Assembly: GCA_016787525.1 (NCBI GenBank)
Contig: JAEUUP010000091.1
Coordinates: forward strand, 1-40,874
Reading direction: 5' to 3'
DNA from: Saprospiraceae bacterium
Lineage (GTDB): Bacteria > Bacteroidota > Bacteroidia > Chitinophagales > Saprospiraceae
DNA: 40,874 bases
Part shown: positions 27,311-36,700 of the stretch, piece by piece
Layout: each line of letters opens with the position of its first letter
Numbering within the stretch: the stretch's first letter is position 1
Program-made: the position numbers and the translations under genes
The notes under the pieces: generated by a model
Seen by the model: the letters and a program-made list of their open reading frames with translations, nothing else
Databases searched by the model: none
Told to the model about the DNA's origin: nothing

Positions 27311-28873
27311 ATGAAAAAAACAGCTTTATTCTTTGCACTTATTCTCGTTCTACAAGTCTCAAAAACAACGGCTCAACCCATCACTTCTTTGCAAATTGAT
27401 ACATTGGTCGAGAAGGTTTTGAAAATATTTGACGTGCCAGGCATTGCTGTTGGCATCATCAAGGACGATAAATTGATTCATGCCAAAGGTTATGGCGTGC
27501 GTTCGTTGCTGAATAAGAAACCTGTGGATGAAAATACGCTCTTTGGCGTAGCTTCCAACAGCAAAGCGTTCACTGCTGCGGCTTTGGCGATATTGATTGA
27601 TGAAGGAAAATTGACTTGGGACAGCAAAGTGACAGATTTTATCCCCAATTTCAAACTCTACAATCCTTATGTGACAGAAGAATTCACGGTCAGAGATTTG
27701 TTGACGCACCGAAGCGGTATGGGTTTGGGCGCGGGCGATTTGATGATGTTTCCAGACTCCAATAATTTCACACGTCAAGATATTATTCACAACCTCCGCT
27801 ATCTGAAACCCGTTTCGAGTTTCAGAACCAAGTACGATTACGACAACAATCTCTACATCGTCGCAGGAGAAGTGATTGCCAAAGCATCGGGTATGAGTTG
27901 GGAAGATTTCATTGAGAAACGCATCATGCAGCCTTTGGGCATGACGAAAAGTGCTGCTTCGATAGTGCGATTGAAAGACCGCAGCAACATCATCAATGCG
28001 CACGCACCCGTAGAAGGCAAAGTGGAAGCGATAAGAATGGATTGGAGCGAAACAGCAAATGCGGCAGGCGGCATATACAGCAACGTGACAGACTTATCGA
28101 AATGGTTGATTATGCAGATGAATGGCGGCAAATACGGCGAAAATCTGAGCAAAAGATTATTCAGTGAAGACATGCACGAAGAAATGTGGTCGCCACAAAC
28201 AATCATCAACGTGCGAGGCAAAAATCCTTACAACACGCATTTCGCAAGTTATGGCTTAGGCTGGTTTCTATCGGACGTGAAGGGATACAAACAATGCACG
28301 CACACAGGAGGTTTGGCAGGTATCGTGACACAAATCACGCTGATTCCAGAACTCAAACTTGGCATCATAGTCCTTACCAATCAACAACAAGGAGCTGCCT
28401 TCACTGCCATAACGAATACCATCAAAGACAGTTATCTCGGCGTGACGGGCATTGATAGATTGAAACAAATGCAAGACCGTTACGAAAAAGGCATAGCCGA
28501 AGCGAAAAAAATCACAAACGAAGTGTGGACAAACATAGAAGCTGCGCAAAAGACTGCCTTAGTAAAATTGTCTGTGGATTCTATTTTAGGCACTTACACA
28601 GATGCTTGGTTCGGCGACGTGACGATTGCGCAAAAGAACGGAAAAACACGGTTCGATTCCAAACGTTCTCCACGCCTGACAGGAGAACTCTTCTTTTATA
28701 AAGCCAATACTTTTGTCGTCAAATGGGATGATAGAAGCATGGACGCAGATGCTTTTGTGGAATTCACATTGGATAGAGAAGGGCGTGCGGAAAGTATCAA
28801 GATGAACGCAATTTCTCCGCTCACCGATTTTAGTTTTGACTTTCAAGATTTAGATTTTAAACGAAAAAAATGA
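27311..28873 (+). CDS. Class C beta-lactamase-like serine hydrolase with C-terminal DUF3471-like domain
   Basis: A 520-residue exported protein. A signal peptide (MKKTALFFALILVLQVS) is followed by a beta-lactamase/transpeptidase fold: catalytic SxxK as S82-N-S-K85, YxN as Y177-D-N, and the KTG-equivalent HTGG at 331. Residues from about 410 form the DUF3471-type tail (ILGTYTDAWFGDVTIAQKNG). These proteins are usually D,D-peptidases, esterases or peptidases, not antibiotic-resistance enzymes; substrate is unknown. It overlaps the next gene by 4 bp (ATGA), so it is translationally coupled to the S4 protein. It contains no exact copy of the dispersed motif. Confidence 0.92.
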   Translation: MKKTALFFALILVLQVSKTTAQPITSLQIDTLVEKVLKIFDVPGIAVGIIKDDKLIHAKGYGVRSLLNKKPVDENTLFGVASNSKAFTAAALAILIDEGKLTWDSKVTDFIPNFKLYNPYVTEEFTVRDLLTHRSGMGLGAGDLMMFPDSNNFTRQDIIHNLRYLKPVSSFRTKYDYDNNLYIVAGEVIAKASGMSWEDFIEKRIMQPLGMTKSAASIVRLKDRSNIINAHAPVEGKVEAIRMDWSETANAAGGIYSNVTDLSKWLIMQMNGGKYGENLSKRLFSEDMHEEMWSPQTIINVRGKNPYNTHFASYGLGWFLSDVKGYKQCTHTGGLAGIVTQITLIPELKLGIIVLTNQQQGAAFTAITNTIKDSYLGVTGIDRLKQMQDRYEKGIAEAKKITNEVWTNIEAAQKTALVKLSVDSILGTYTDAWFGDVTIAQKNGKTRFDSKRSPRLTGELFFYKANTFVVKWDDRSMDADAFVEFTLDREGRAESIKMNAISPLTDFSFDFQDLDFKRKK

Positions 28874-29097
28874 AACCCAACAAGAACCTCCAATTCGACT
28901 TAAACGGTCAGGAATACATCGAACTCAATCAACTACTCAAAGTGCTTTCGTTGGTCAATTCGGGCGGCGAAGCCAATATCCTTATATCCGACGGCCGCGT
29001 TTTAGTCAATGGTCAAGTAGAAACCCGCAAACGCAATAAAATCAGAGGCGGCTTTAAAGTGGTTTTTGAGGGCTACACCATTCATGTTTTCGCCTAA
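28870..29097 (+). CDS. Small S4-domain RNA-binding protein (YbcJ-like)
   Basis: A 75-residue protein consisting of one S4 domain: EYIELNQLLKVLSLVNSGGEAN then VLVNGQVETRKRNKI, the typical alpha-L RNA-binding motif with Gly and basic residues. E. coli YbcJ has this size and shape. Its role in ribosome or tRNA biology is unproven. The start overlaps the preceding stop by 4 bp, and prmC begins 14 bp after its stop, so the three genes look like one transcription unit. Confidence 0.9.
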   Translation: MKPNKNLQFDLNGQEYIELNQLLKVLSLVNSGGEANILISDGRVLVNGQVETRKRNKIRGGFKVVFEGYTIHVFA

Positions 29098-29110
29098 ACA
29101 CGTACAAACC

Positions 29111-29938
29111 ATGACAGTAAAAGAAGTCAAAAACGACCTCATCACAACATTGACCCCTCAGTATGGAGAAGGTGAAGCCAGAGCCATGTGTCGTTACGTA
29201 TTCGACGATTATTTTGGCACTCAAAGCGATTCAGAAACGTTTTTACCCTTCCTCCTCGAAGACTTGGACAAAATAAAACAGCGACTCCTGCAATCAGAAC
29301 CCGTGCAGTACGTGGTTGGTTTTGCTTGGTTCTATGGTTTCAAGTTTAAAGTGAACAATAATGTGCTGATTCCGAGACCCGAAACAGAAGAACTGGTAGA
29401 ATGGATACTGACGCACAAAAAAGCTCAAACGTCTGTGTTGGATATTGGGACAGGCAGCGGTTGTATTCCAGTCACCTTAAAAGTGAAAAAGCCTCAATGG
29501 ACAATTGCCGCCGTTGATGTCAGCGAAGGCGCATTGATAACCGCAAGCCGCAACGCCTATCGTTTAAATGCCGACGTAGATTTCAAACGTTTAGATATTT
29601 TGAACGAAAAAGAATGGACACAACTCGGCACTTTTGACATCATCGTGAGTAATCCGCCGTACATTCCGCAGTTTGAAAAAACGCTGATGGCTAAAAATGT
29701 GCTGGATTTTGAACCCGCCGTGGCTCTTTTTGTAGAAGATGAGAACGCTTTGATTTTTTATGAACAGATAGCCGATTTTGCTTTGACGCATCTCAATACT
29801 GAGGGGGCCCTTTTCTTTGAATGTAATGAATTCAATGCCTATGAAGTGGCGACTCTATTGAAAACAAAAGGCTTCACAGACATTGAATTGCGCAAAGACA
29901 TGAGTGGCAAAGACCGCATGATAAAAGCCAAACTCTGA
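29111..29938 (+). CDS. prmC: Peptide chain release factor N5-glutamine methyltransferase
   Basis: A 275-residue SAM-dependent enzyme that methylates the GGQ glutamine of RF1/RF2. The ATG at 29111 fits the family N-terminus; the open frame extends upstream into the S4 gene but without family similarity. The N-terminal helical domain is followed by IPRPETEELVEW, the SAM loop LDIGTGSGCIPVTL, and the substrate-binding NPPY at N181, all diagnostic of PrmC. Two motif copies: 29154 (TPQYGEG near the N-terminus) and 29797 (NTEGALFFE). Confidence 0.95.
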   Translation: MTVKEVKNDLITTLTPQYGEGEARAMCRYVFDDYFGTQSDSETFLPFLLEDLDKIKQRLLQSEPVQYVVGFAWFYGFKFKVNNNVLIPRPETEELVEWILTHKKAQTSVLDIGTGSGCIPVTLKVKKPQWTIAAVDVSEGALITASRNAYRLNADVDFKRLDILNEKEWTQLGTFDIIVSNPPYIPQFEKTLMAKNVLDFEPAVALFVEDENALIFYEQIADFALTHLNTEGALFFECNEFNAYEVATLLKTKGFTDIELRKDMSGKDRMIKAKL

Positions 29939-29983
29939 CCGCTGACTATCTACGCCCTCACCCCGTTGGAATGGATGAGTCCC

Positions 29984-31021
29984 TTATTTTAATTCCTGAA
30001 AAGCACGCTCTAAGATGGTATCGTACCCTTTATCGCTGTCCGTTTTCAACATATCTACCTTGATAGTTGGAGCCGTACCGTTCTCGATATTATACCCATT
30101 GGGCATCAATGTTCGAGTTGCGGAATAACGCAGAACCCAACCATTGGGCAATTGAGTAGATGAGGGCGCACCACCGCCACCGCCCGTCCAATCTCCAATG
30201 ACTTTGACGTTAGGTAAATTCAACATAGCCGCTACAAAAAAAGTCGTGGCAGAATAACATCGCCGATTGGTCAAGATGATAATGGGTTTGGTGTATTGCA
30301 AAGAGCCTTTGGGTTCGATGTATTTTTCGGTGGGTGCGGCGAAGTCAGTTCGTGCCGTGCCGATTTTTTCTGCTTCACGCCACACTAAAGTTTTAGATTT
30401 GACAAAACGAGAGACCAACTGATCAATATTGTTCACTGCGCCACCCCCATTGCTGCGCACATCAATGATAATCCCTTTGGTGTCGCGAAAACGACTGACA
30501 ACCACATCAATATCAAAATCAGAAATGGTATTAGAGAAACTGCCATAACGCATATAGCCAATGCGATTGGAATCAAAAAAGCAATTCACAAGCGGGCCCG
30601 TATAGCGTTGAACACCTTTATAGTAGTTGCGCTCCAACAAATACGCATCGTAATTGTCGGGATAATTGAGATACCATTGCCAATTGCGCGAATAATTGAA
30701 GGCCCCATAGAGATTGACATGCCCATCGCGCAAAGTATAAAGCATAGAATCCAAAACACGGAACAACAAAACATCATTCATCGTATCGCTCACACGCGGC
30801 TGCCATTTGGTTTTGACAGAATCCCAATTGATGTTTTTGTAATCTAAAAAAGCATATTTGTCGTTGATGGTTTGCCACAGATGGTTGAAGTTTTCAGTCG
30901 GCGTACTCGTTGGATTGGCTTCAACGAACAATCTTTCACAAGCACTCAGCATAAAAACTAAAAAAATGGCTGCGCCTACTGAGGGGGTGTATTTTTGAAA
31001 AAAGGAACGTTCTAACTTCAT
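29984..31021 (-). CDS. S41-family peptidase, probable lipoprotein
   Basis: A 345-residue protein starting at 31021, where MKLERSFFQK begins a lipoprotein signal with lipobox LSAC (Cys28); the frame is open to 31096 but the extra residues are not signal-like. An N-terminal helical segment (LWQTINDKYAFLDYKNINWD) is typical of Bacteroidota S41 proteins. The tail-specific-protease core follows: GIIIDVRSNGGGAVN, PIIILTNRRCYSATTFF with likely nucleophile Ser257, and the final GGGGGAPSS/LPNGWVLRYS part. No PDZ domain is evident. It acts in the envelope; substrate unknown. A motif copy (30977) falls inside the signal peptide as TPSVG. It is convergent with prmC. Confidence 0.88.
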   Translation of the reverse strand: MKLERSFFQKYTPSVGAAIFLVFMLSACERLFVEANPTSTPTENFNHLWQTINDKYAFLDYKNINWDSVKTKWQPRVSDTMNDVLLFRVLDSMLYTLRDGHVNLYGAFNYSRNWQWYLNYPDNYDAYLLERNYYKGVQRYTGPLVNCFFDSNRIGYMRYGSFSNTISDFDIDVVVSRFRDTKGIIIDVRSNGGGAVNNIDQLVSRFVKSKTLVWREAEKIGTARTDFAAPTEKYIEPKGSLQYTKPIIILTNRRCYSATTFFVAAMLNLPNVKVIGDWTGGGGGAPSSTQLPNGWVLRYSATRTLMPNGYNIENGTAPTIKVDMLKTDSDKGYDTILERAFQELK

Positions 31022-31250
31022 ATCTCTTCGACCGTTGCTGATAAGGAAATAAAAAATAATGACATTAACGTTGGACCACCAGCACTTGTTTTGCACTGAA
31101 TCAAACTTAATTGAGCGTCAAAAGTAATTCTTTTCCACCAGTTGGGACTGTTCAAAAAAGTGTGTCAAGGGAAAAAAAAAGCAACCTTTAATAGATGAAA
31201 AAGATGAGAGAGACAAAAAGAGCAACCACAGAGTCAAATGAGGTATTTAA

Positions 31251-31478
31251 TTACGATTCATTTGAGCGAGGCGCGATAGCGGGTTTGCAGAAATATTCAA
31301 CACCGTTATAGGCTTGTAGTTCCTCTGCCGCAGCGATACAAAGCGGATGCTGCTCGTAGTGGAACGGGAAAGTAAATTTTAAGGGCGAACTCAAAGCTGT
31401 TATATCTCGACGAAATGTGATAAAGTGCTGATTTTTAATACTCAAAGCAAGTGATTTTGTTATCAACTTTTTTTGCAA
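31251..31478 (-). pseudogene. Possible N-terminal remnant of a RluA-family pseudouridine synthase
   Basis: A 75-codon frame that can only start at TTG. Its middle part (FITFRRDITALSSPLKF, then TFPFHYEQHPLCIAAAEELQAY) resembles, from memory, the N-terminus of the large Bacteroidota RluA-type proteins, which run to several hundred residues. After LQAY the similarity ends and the frame stops 18 residues later; no other frame continues the family. If right, this is a truncated gene remnant. The dispersed motif lies just outside (31482-31491). An alternative is a chance ORF. Confidence 0.4.
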
Positions 31479-31646
31479 AGATACTGAGGGGTAGCTAATT
31501 TACATAAATTTAAATCATCATCGTCTCTAACATCTTTATTTATCAAAAAGTGTATAGAAAAGAGCAAAAGACATAAGCGAGAATAAAAGTTGTTTTCATT
31601 TATTTGCATTATGTTTTGACAATAAACTAAATTGTAAGAGAATATT

Positions 31647-32264
31647 TTGAAAGAAAATCTACATACAGAACAAATATGCGATACCGTATTGTGGCAGCAA
31701 TTCAAAGCTGGCTCACAGGAGGCTTTCAATCAGCTTGTCAAATATCATTATGTCCATCTTTTTCGTTACGGCGTGTCATTGGGCTTTGACAGGGAGATTG
31801 TTAAAGATGCCATTCAAGATACTTGTATCTATATCTGGGAACGTCGGACAAGCCTTTGTGATGCGTCAAATATTAGAGCTTATCTGCTGTTTTCATTGCG
31901 CACAAGACTATTAGGCGAATCGAAACAAACAAAACAAGAAAAACAGTTTTGGGAACATATTTTGAGCAATCAAAATGTGCAAAATAGTTTTGATGCCGAT
32001 TGGATTGAGACAGAACGCATACAAGAAAATACTTATCAAGTTGAACATATTATTTCGACAATGCCTTCCCGTGAAAAAGAAGTGATTCAATTGCGCTTTT
32101 ATGAAGGTTTAGACAATGATTCGATTGCGAATATCATGGGTATTACGAAACAAGGTGTCGCTAATTTACTGGTTCGGACGCTGAAAACGTTTCGTGCTTC
32201 GTGGCGCGAGGTCGTTTCTTTGTTATTAATATTTAACATTTACGAAATTTTAAAAATTTCGTAA
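31647..32264 (+). CDS. ECF RNA polymerase sigma factor (FecI-like)
   Basis: A 205-residue sigma factor. Region 2 is seen as YHYVHLFRYGVSLGF with the -10-binding DAIQDTCIYIWERR. Region 4 is LRFYEGLDNDSIANIMGI with the helix TKQGVANLLVRTLKTFR. The start must be TTG at 31647 (or ATT three bases upstream), because a stop lies at 31635 and there is no ATG near the N-terminus; this may limit translation. The C-terminal extension (VVSLLLIFNIYEILK) is hydrophobic. The partner FecR and TonB receptor follow, giving the classic FecI-FecR-FecA order used in Bacteroidota for substrate- or iron-responsive uptake. Confidence 0.9.
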   Translation: MKENLHTEQICDTVLWQQFKAGSQEAFNQLVKYHYVHLFRYGVSLGFDREIVKDAIQDTCIYIWERRTSLCDASNIRAYLLFSLRTRLLGESKQTKQEKQFWEHILSNQNVQNSFDADWIETERIQENTYQVEHIISTMPSREKEVIQLRFYEGLDNDSIANIMGITKQGVANLLVRTLKTFRASWREVVSLLLIFNIYEILKIS

Positions 32265-32268
32265 ATGT
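32236..32268. repeat. Hairpin over the end of the sigma factor gene
   Basis: A perfect 15-bp stem (32236-32250 with 32254-32268, loop TAA) includes the stop codon. It is followed by seven C residues that run into a dispersed-motif copy, not by a T-run, so it may stabilise or pause rather than terminate. Confidence 0.65.
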
Positions 32269-32290
32269 CCCCCCCTCAGTATAATTGTAT

Positions 32291-32338
32291 AAAAAAGGCT
32301 TGAAAAATCATTTGAATGACGATTTTTCAAGCTTTTTT
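32291..32338 (+). terminator. Intrinsic terminator between sigma factor and anti-sigma genes
   Basis: GGCTTGAAAAATC pairs with GATTTTTCAAGC, preceded by A6 and followed by T6. It implies that the sigma factor mRNA can end before the fecR-like gene and that the latter needs readthrough or its own promoter (32340-32428). Confidence 0.75.
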
Positions 32339-32428
32339 ATTTTTTTCAAAAAAAACTTTGCCTTTCATAGTTATACGAAAGGCGTTTGGCTCTCTCTCTT
32401 ATTAAACAATAAAAATTTAAAATCTAAA

Positions 32429-33562
32429 ATGGATTTCAATAAAGAATATACCCATTACAAAGCGGCGGATTTTGCGACAGACGAATTATTTCGTGCTTTT
32501 GTATTGGGTAACGACCCGAAAGTCCATGCGTTTTGGCGGTATTGGTCGCTTGAAAATCCTAATAAAGTCCCAGAACTGGAACACGCGAGGCGTTTATTAG
32601 AAGATGTTTGGGCAAATCAAGCGGATATTTCGGAAGAAGAAATAAATGATGAATTAGAAAAAATACAGATACGCATCAATACCCCCTCAGTAAAAAAGAT
32701 GGAAACAACCCGTTTTTCTTTTTATAAAAGGCGGTTTATAATGGGTATTGCGGCAAGTCTTGTTTTGATGTCGGCTGTTGGTTTTTGGTTTTATCATCAA
32801 AAAATAGGGTCAAATACTGAGGGGGGGGCGTTGACCGATTTTGTATATTCTGATAAACAAGAAAAGACAAAAGGAACAGCGAATATCTTAGAAACCACAA
32901 ATACGCATCGGCAACCACTTGTTGTAACTTTAAATGATAGCAGTAAAGTGACTTTGGAACAAGGTAGTAAATTGAAGTATCCCGATAATTTTGATGCCGA
33001 TAAACGGGAAGTGACTTTGGAAGGTGAAGCGTTTTTTGAGATTACAAAAAATCCTTCAAAACCGTTTCTCGTTCATGCTCGTGGCGTTATGACCAAGGTT
33101 TTGGGTACAAGTTTTAGAATTAAAGCCTTTGATAAAAATGTGAAAGTATTGGTAAAAACGGGGAAAGTGGCTGTTTTTACCCAAAATGAAGGAAAAGAAA
33201 AGGAAACTGAATCTGAAAAACAAGCGATTGTTTTGACTCCAAACCAACAAGTGACTTATGAAACGGCTTCAAATCGGTTCAATAAATCGGTTCAAGAAGT
33301 ACCTGTTTTGTTGGTTAAAGATATAAAAATCAAGGACTTATATTTTGACGATGCGCCTGTTGCCACGGTTTTAAACGCATTGAAAGATGCTTATGGCATT
33401 GACATTATTTTTGATGAAGATATTTTACAAAACTGCTACATAACGACTTCGCTTACGGACGAACCACTTTTTGAGAAATTAACGATTATTTGCAAAACAA
33501 TTGGTGCAACTTACCGAGAATTAGATGCGAAAATTATTGTTACGGGTAGGGGGTGTCGGTGA
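32429..33562 (+). CDS. FecR-family anti-sigma factor with DUF4974 C-terminus
   Basis: A 377-residue inner-membrane regulator starting at the ATG at 32429 (MDFNKEYTHYKAADF); the longer frame from 32285 runs through a terminator hairpin and is unlikely. Residues 1-100 form the cytoplasmic sigma-binding part, 103-121 the single membrane helix (GIAASLVLMSAVGFWFY), about 165-270 the FecR domain (LEQGSKLKYPDNF, VTLEGEAFFEI, VLGTSFRI), and about 305-377 the STN-like DUF4974 (DDAPVATVLNALKDAYGIDI). It carries two motif copies: 32683 (TPSVKK, just before the membrane helix) and 32815, where TACTGA is followed by eight G residues, a slippage-prone tract encoding TEGGAL. Confidence 0.92.
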   Translation: MDFNKEYTHYKAADFATDELFRAFVLGNDPKVHAFWRYWSLENPNKVPELEHARRLLEDVWANQADISEEEINDELEKIQIRINTPSVKKMETTRFSFYKRRFIMGIAASLVLMSAVGFWFYHQKIGSNTEGGALTDFVYSDKQEKTKGTANILETTNTHRQPLVVTLNDSSKVTLEQGSKLKYPDNFDADKREVTLEGEAFFEITKNPSKPFLVHARGVMTKVLGTSFRIKAFDKNVKVLVKTGKVAVFTQNEGKEKETESEKQAIVLTPNQQVTYETASNRFNKSVQEVPVLLVKDIKIKDLYFDDAPVATVLNALKDAYGIDIIFDEDILQNCYITTSLTDEPLFEKLTIICKTIGATYRELDAKIIVTGRGCR

Positions 33563-33778
33563 GTAGAGGTTTACTAAATTTAAAAAATTTAGTAAATCTG
33601 TTTTGAACCTAAAAAAAAGAAATCGGCAGTGTTGCGACCACTACCGATTTCCAAAGCCTCCCTCTTTTTTTTGACGGGCTGTCAAAGTTGCGTCTGTTTT
33701 CCAGTGATGGATTGCAGTACGCAAGGGATTCGTTTTTCATTAATAAAAATTGTTCATTAACTAAAACATCGCAAATGT
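33563..33778. promoter_or_regulatory. Leader between FecR and TonB receptor genes with two hairpins
   Basis: One hairpin has arms TTTACTAAATTT/AAATTTAGTAAA (33570-33581 and 33585-33596). The second pairs GAAATCGGCAGTG (33619-33631) with CACTACCGATTTC (33639-33651) with one mismatch. Neither has a close downstream T-run on the plus strand; a T8 run is about 15 bases past the second. They could be weak terminators or mRNA processing hairpins ahead of the receptor. Confidence 0.5.
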
Positions 33779-36700
33779 ATGGAAACTAAAGGTATTACAC
33801 CTAAAATCTGGAAAAAAGTCATGAAAATTACATTGACTCAGATGCTCTTATCAATTCTTTTTACGGGCATTTCTTTTGCACACAATAGCCTCGCACAAGG
33901 CGTATTGAACCAAAAGATGACGATAAACGTCACCGAAACGCCTGTTAAAAAGGTACTATCGCAAATTGAAAAAGAACTGAATGTGCGTTTTTCTTACAGC
34001 ACTCGTGCCATTGGAGCGAACAGAAAAATCAATTTATCTTTTACGGACAAGCCTTTGGCAAAGGTTTTAGAAGATATTTTCAAAGAAATGGGCGTTCAAT
34101 ACGAACTTGTTGGCGCACGCCAAATTATTTTAGCGAAAACGACCCCCTCCGTATCCGAGACAAAACCGCTCGATTTGAAGGAGAACAAACCGATAATTGC
34201 GGTACCGATTTCGGGTACAGTGTTGGACGAAAAAGGTCAATCTATCATCGGTGCGAGTGTTGTTTTGAAAGGCACGAACAAAGGAACGGTCACAGATGCG
34301 GACGGTAAATTCTCTTTTAATATTGATGAAAAAGACAAAAACGGTATAATTGTCATCAGTTTTGTCGGTTTTGAATCACAAGAAATTGCGCTCAACGGAC
34401 AAACTTCATTGAATATCACTTTGAAAGAAGGTGCAGCTTTGGACGAAGTTGTCGTGACGGGTGTGTTCGACAAACGGACACGGATGGAGTCTTCAGTAGC
34501 TATTTCTGTTTTGAGTACCAAACAAATGGAGCGGATTTCAGTAGGTAGTGCGGCTGACCTTTTGAAAAATATCCCAGGTGTTTTTGTCAATTCGTCTTTG
34601 GGTGAAATTCGGAATACGGTTTATTCGCGCGGCGTTTCGGTGGGTTCAAACGACGGTGCTTCGGGCTATTTTTATGTCTCGATGCAAGAGGACGGTTTGC
34701 CTGTAACCAATGCGACTTATGGCAATTATGGTCCCGACTATTTCCTACGTCCCGATGCAACTTTGGGTAGATTGGAAGCGGTGCGCGGTGGTACAGCTTC
34801 GATTTTGGGTAATAACGCGCCAGGTGGTATTTTCAATTATGTATCAAAAACGGGCGGACAAACCTTTGAAGGCGAATTTCGCGCAAAATTTGGCTTAGAA
34901 GGTAAAAACAATCCTTATTACAGAAGTGACTTCAATGTTGGGGGACCCCTCAGTAGTGACAAGACTTTGACTTATAATGTCGGCAGTTTTTGGCGGCAAT
35001 CAGACGGTGCGCGTTATCCCGGCTATCCGATGAACAACGGTGGTCAAGTAAAAGCCAATATTGTCAAACAGTTGAAAGGTGGCTCACTTAAACTTTATGC
35101 AAAATATTTGAACGATAAAAACGCTTGGTTTGAGTTTTTACCGACTAAAGGTTTTGACAAACCCACTTTGCCCGCAGGTTTTGAGCAAACCAATTCCGTT
35201 TTGATTCCACCCGTTTCAACTGATTTTACGATTAACGACTCAGGCGAGAAAAGAACGTATGATTCGCGTGATAAAATTCACTCAACCGATGCGTCCATCG
35301 GCTTAAACTACAACCAAAGTTTTGGCAAAGGTTGGACATTTGACAACAAAATGCGCTATTCAGGCAAATCGGCGATTTGGAATACAACCGCCATTGCCTA
35401 TCCATTTGATGTTAGTAATTTGATTTGGTATGCTATCAATGGTCAATTGGGTTCTTTTGGCAACTATTCGTTCAAAGATGCTGCATCTGGAACGGAGTTA
35501 GCCAATATTTCACAATTACCAAATATCATCAATGGTCAATTTGCGGGTTTTAATTTTATTAAAAACAAAGACAATTTGCCTGGCGCTTCAGCGCAACCGA
35601 CTTCTGTATTGTTCAATCCTTTACTTTTTGCAGACAACAATATGAAGGAGTTTATTAACCAAGCAACGATTACAAAGAAATTGGACAATATGAGTTTTAC
35701 GGCGGGGTTATTCTATGCCAACTCAATCCTTCACCGCCTAAATTCATTTGATGCGGGTGTTATGTATTCACAATTGACATCGCCGCGCCCTGCAGCGACG
35801 ACAATTACTTACACAGATTTTGGTGGTAAAACGTTCAAATTGACAAACTCGGCGGGTATTGCTGGTGGCAGTGGCAAAAGCGCGGCGACGAATATTCAAG
35901 ATGTCAAACAAAATCAAACGGCTCTTTTCTTTGGTCATAACTGGGCAATTACACCTGCTTTGAATTTTGATTGGGGTATTCGTTACGAAAGTTTTAGTGT
36001 TAGTGGTACAAACCAAGTGGCTTCTTCTTCCCCAACGGCTAAAAAAGGGGGCATTGATGGCGACACAACGACACTTTATGACCAAACCGAAGGTAAAATT
36101 ACGTCAAAATATACCTACAATAAACCACTTTCCACCTTCTCTTTTTCGGGCGGTTTGAACTATAAATTTTCAGATAATATGGCTGTTTATGGTCGTTATT
36201 CACAAGGTAGTAAAGCACCCGATATGGATATGTACATCAATGTCAATTCAGATGCAACGCTCAAATTTTTGAATCCATTGGCTCAAAAAACGCAACAAAT
36301 AGAGGTTGGTTTTAAAGCAAAAACGGGAGATTTGAACCTTTTCGTCACGCCATTTTACAGTATTTTGAGTAATGTACCCACTTCGGCATTAGGGCAAGAG
36401 ACTGCGGACATTAGTACCACCTATTCGACACCCGTTTTATACAATAAATTTGTGACAAAAGGCATTGAATTGGAAGGCAATTATAATTTCACAAAAGAGT
36501 TCAGCGTCAAAGCAGTTGCGACTTTCCAAAGCTCAACGGCTGTGGATTACAGTATTTATGATGTTAGAGGCAATGGCAGAAAAGACGATACGATTGTCAG
36601 TTTTTCGGGCAATGAAACCGACAACAATGCTCGGACAATCATTCGCATTTCACCTACTTACACATCTAATAAGTTTTTTGCGTCTTTAGATTGGTCATAT

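Noticed and set aside
27311-28873. Antibiotic-resistance beta-lactamase
   Set aside because: Motifs (SNSK, YDN, HTGG) and the DUF3471-like tail fit the broad serine hydrolase group, not a true AmpC.
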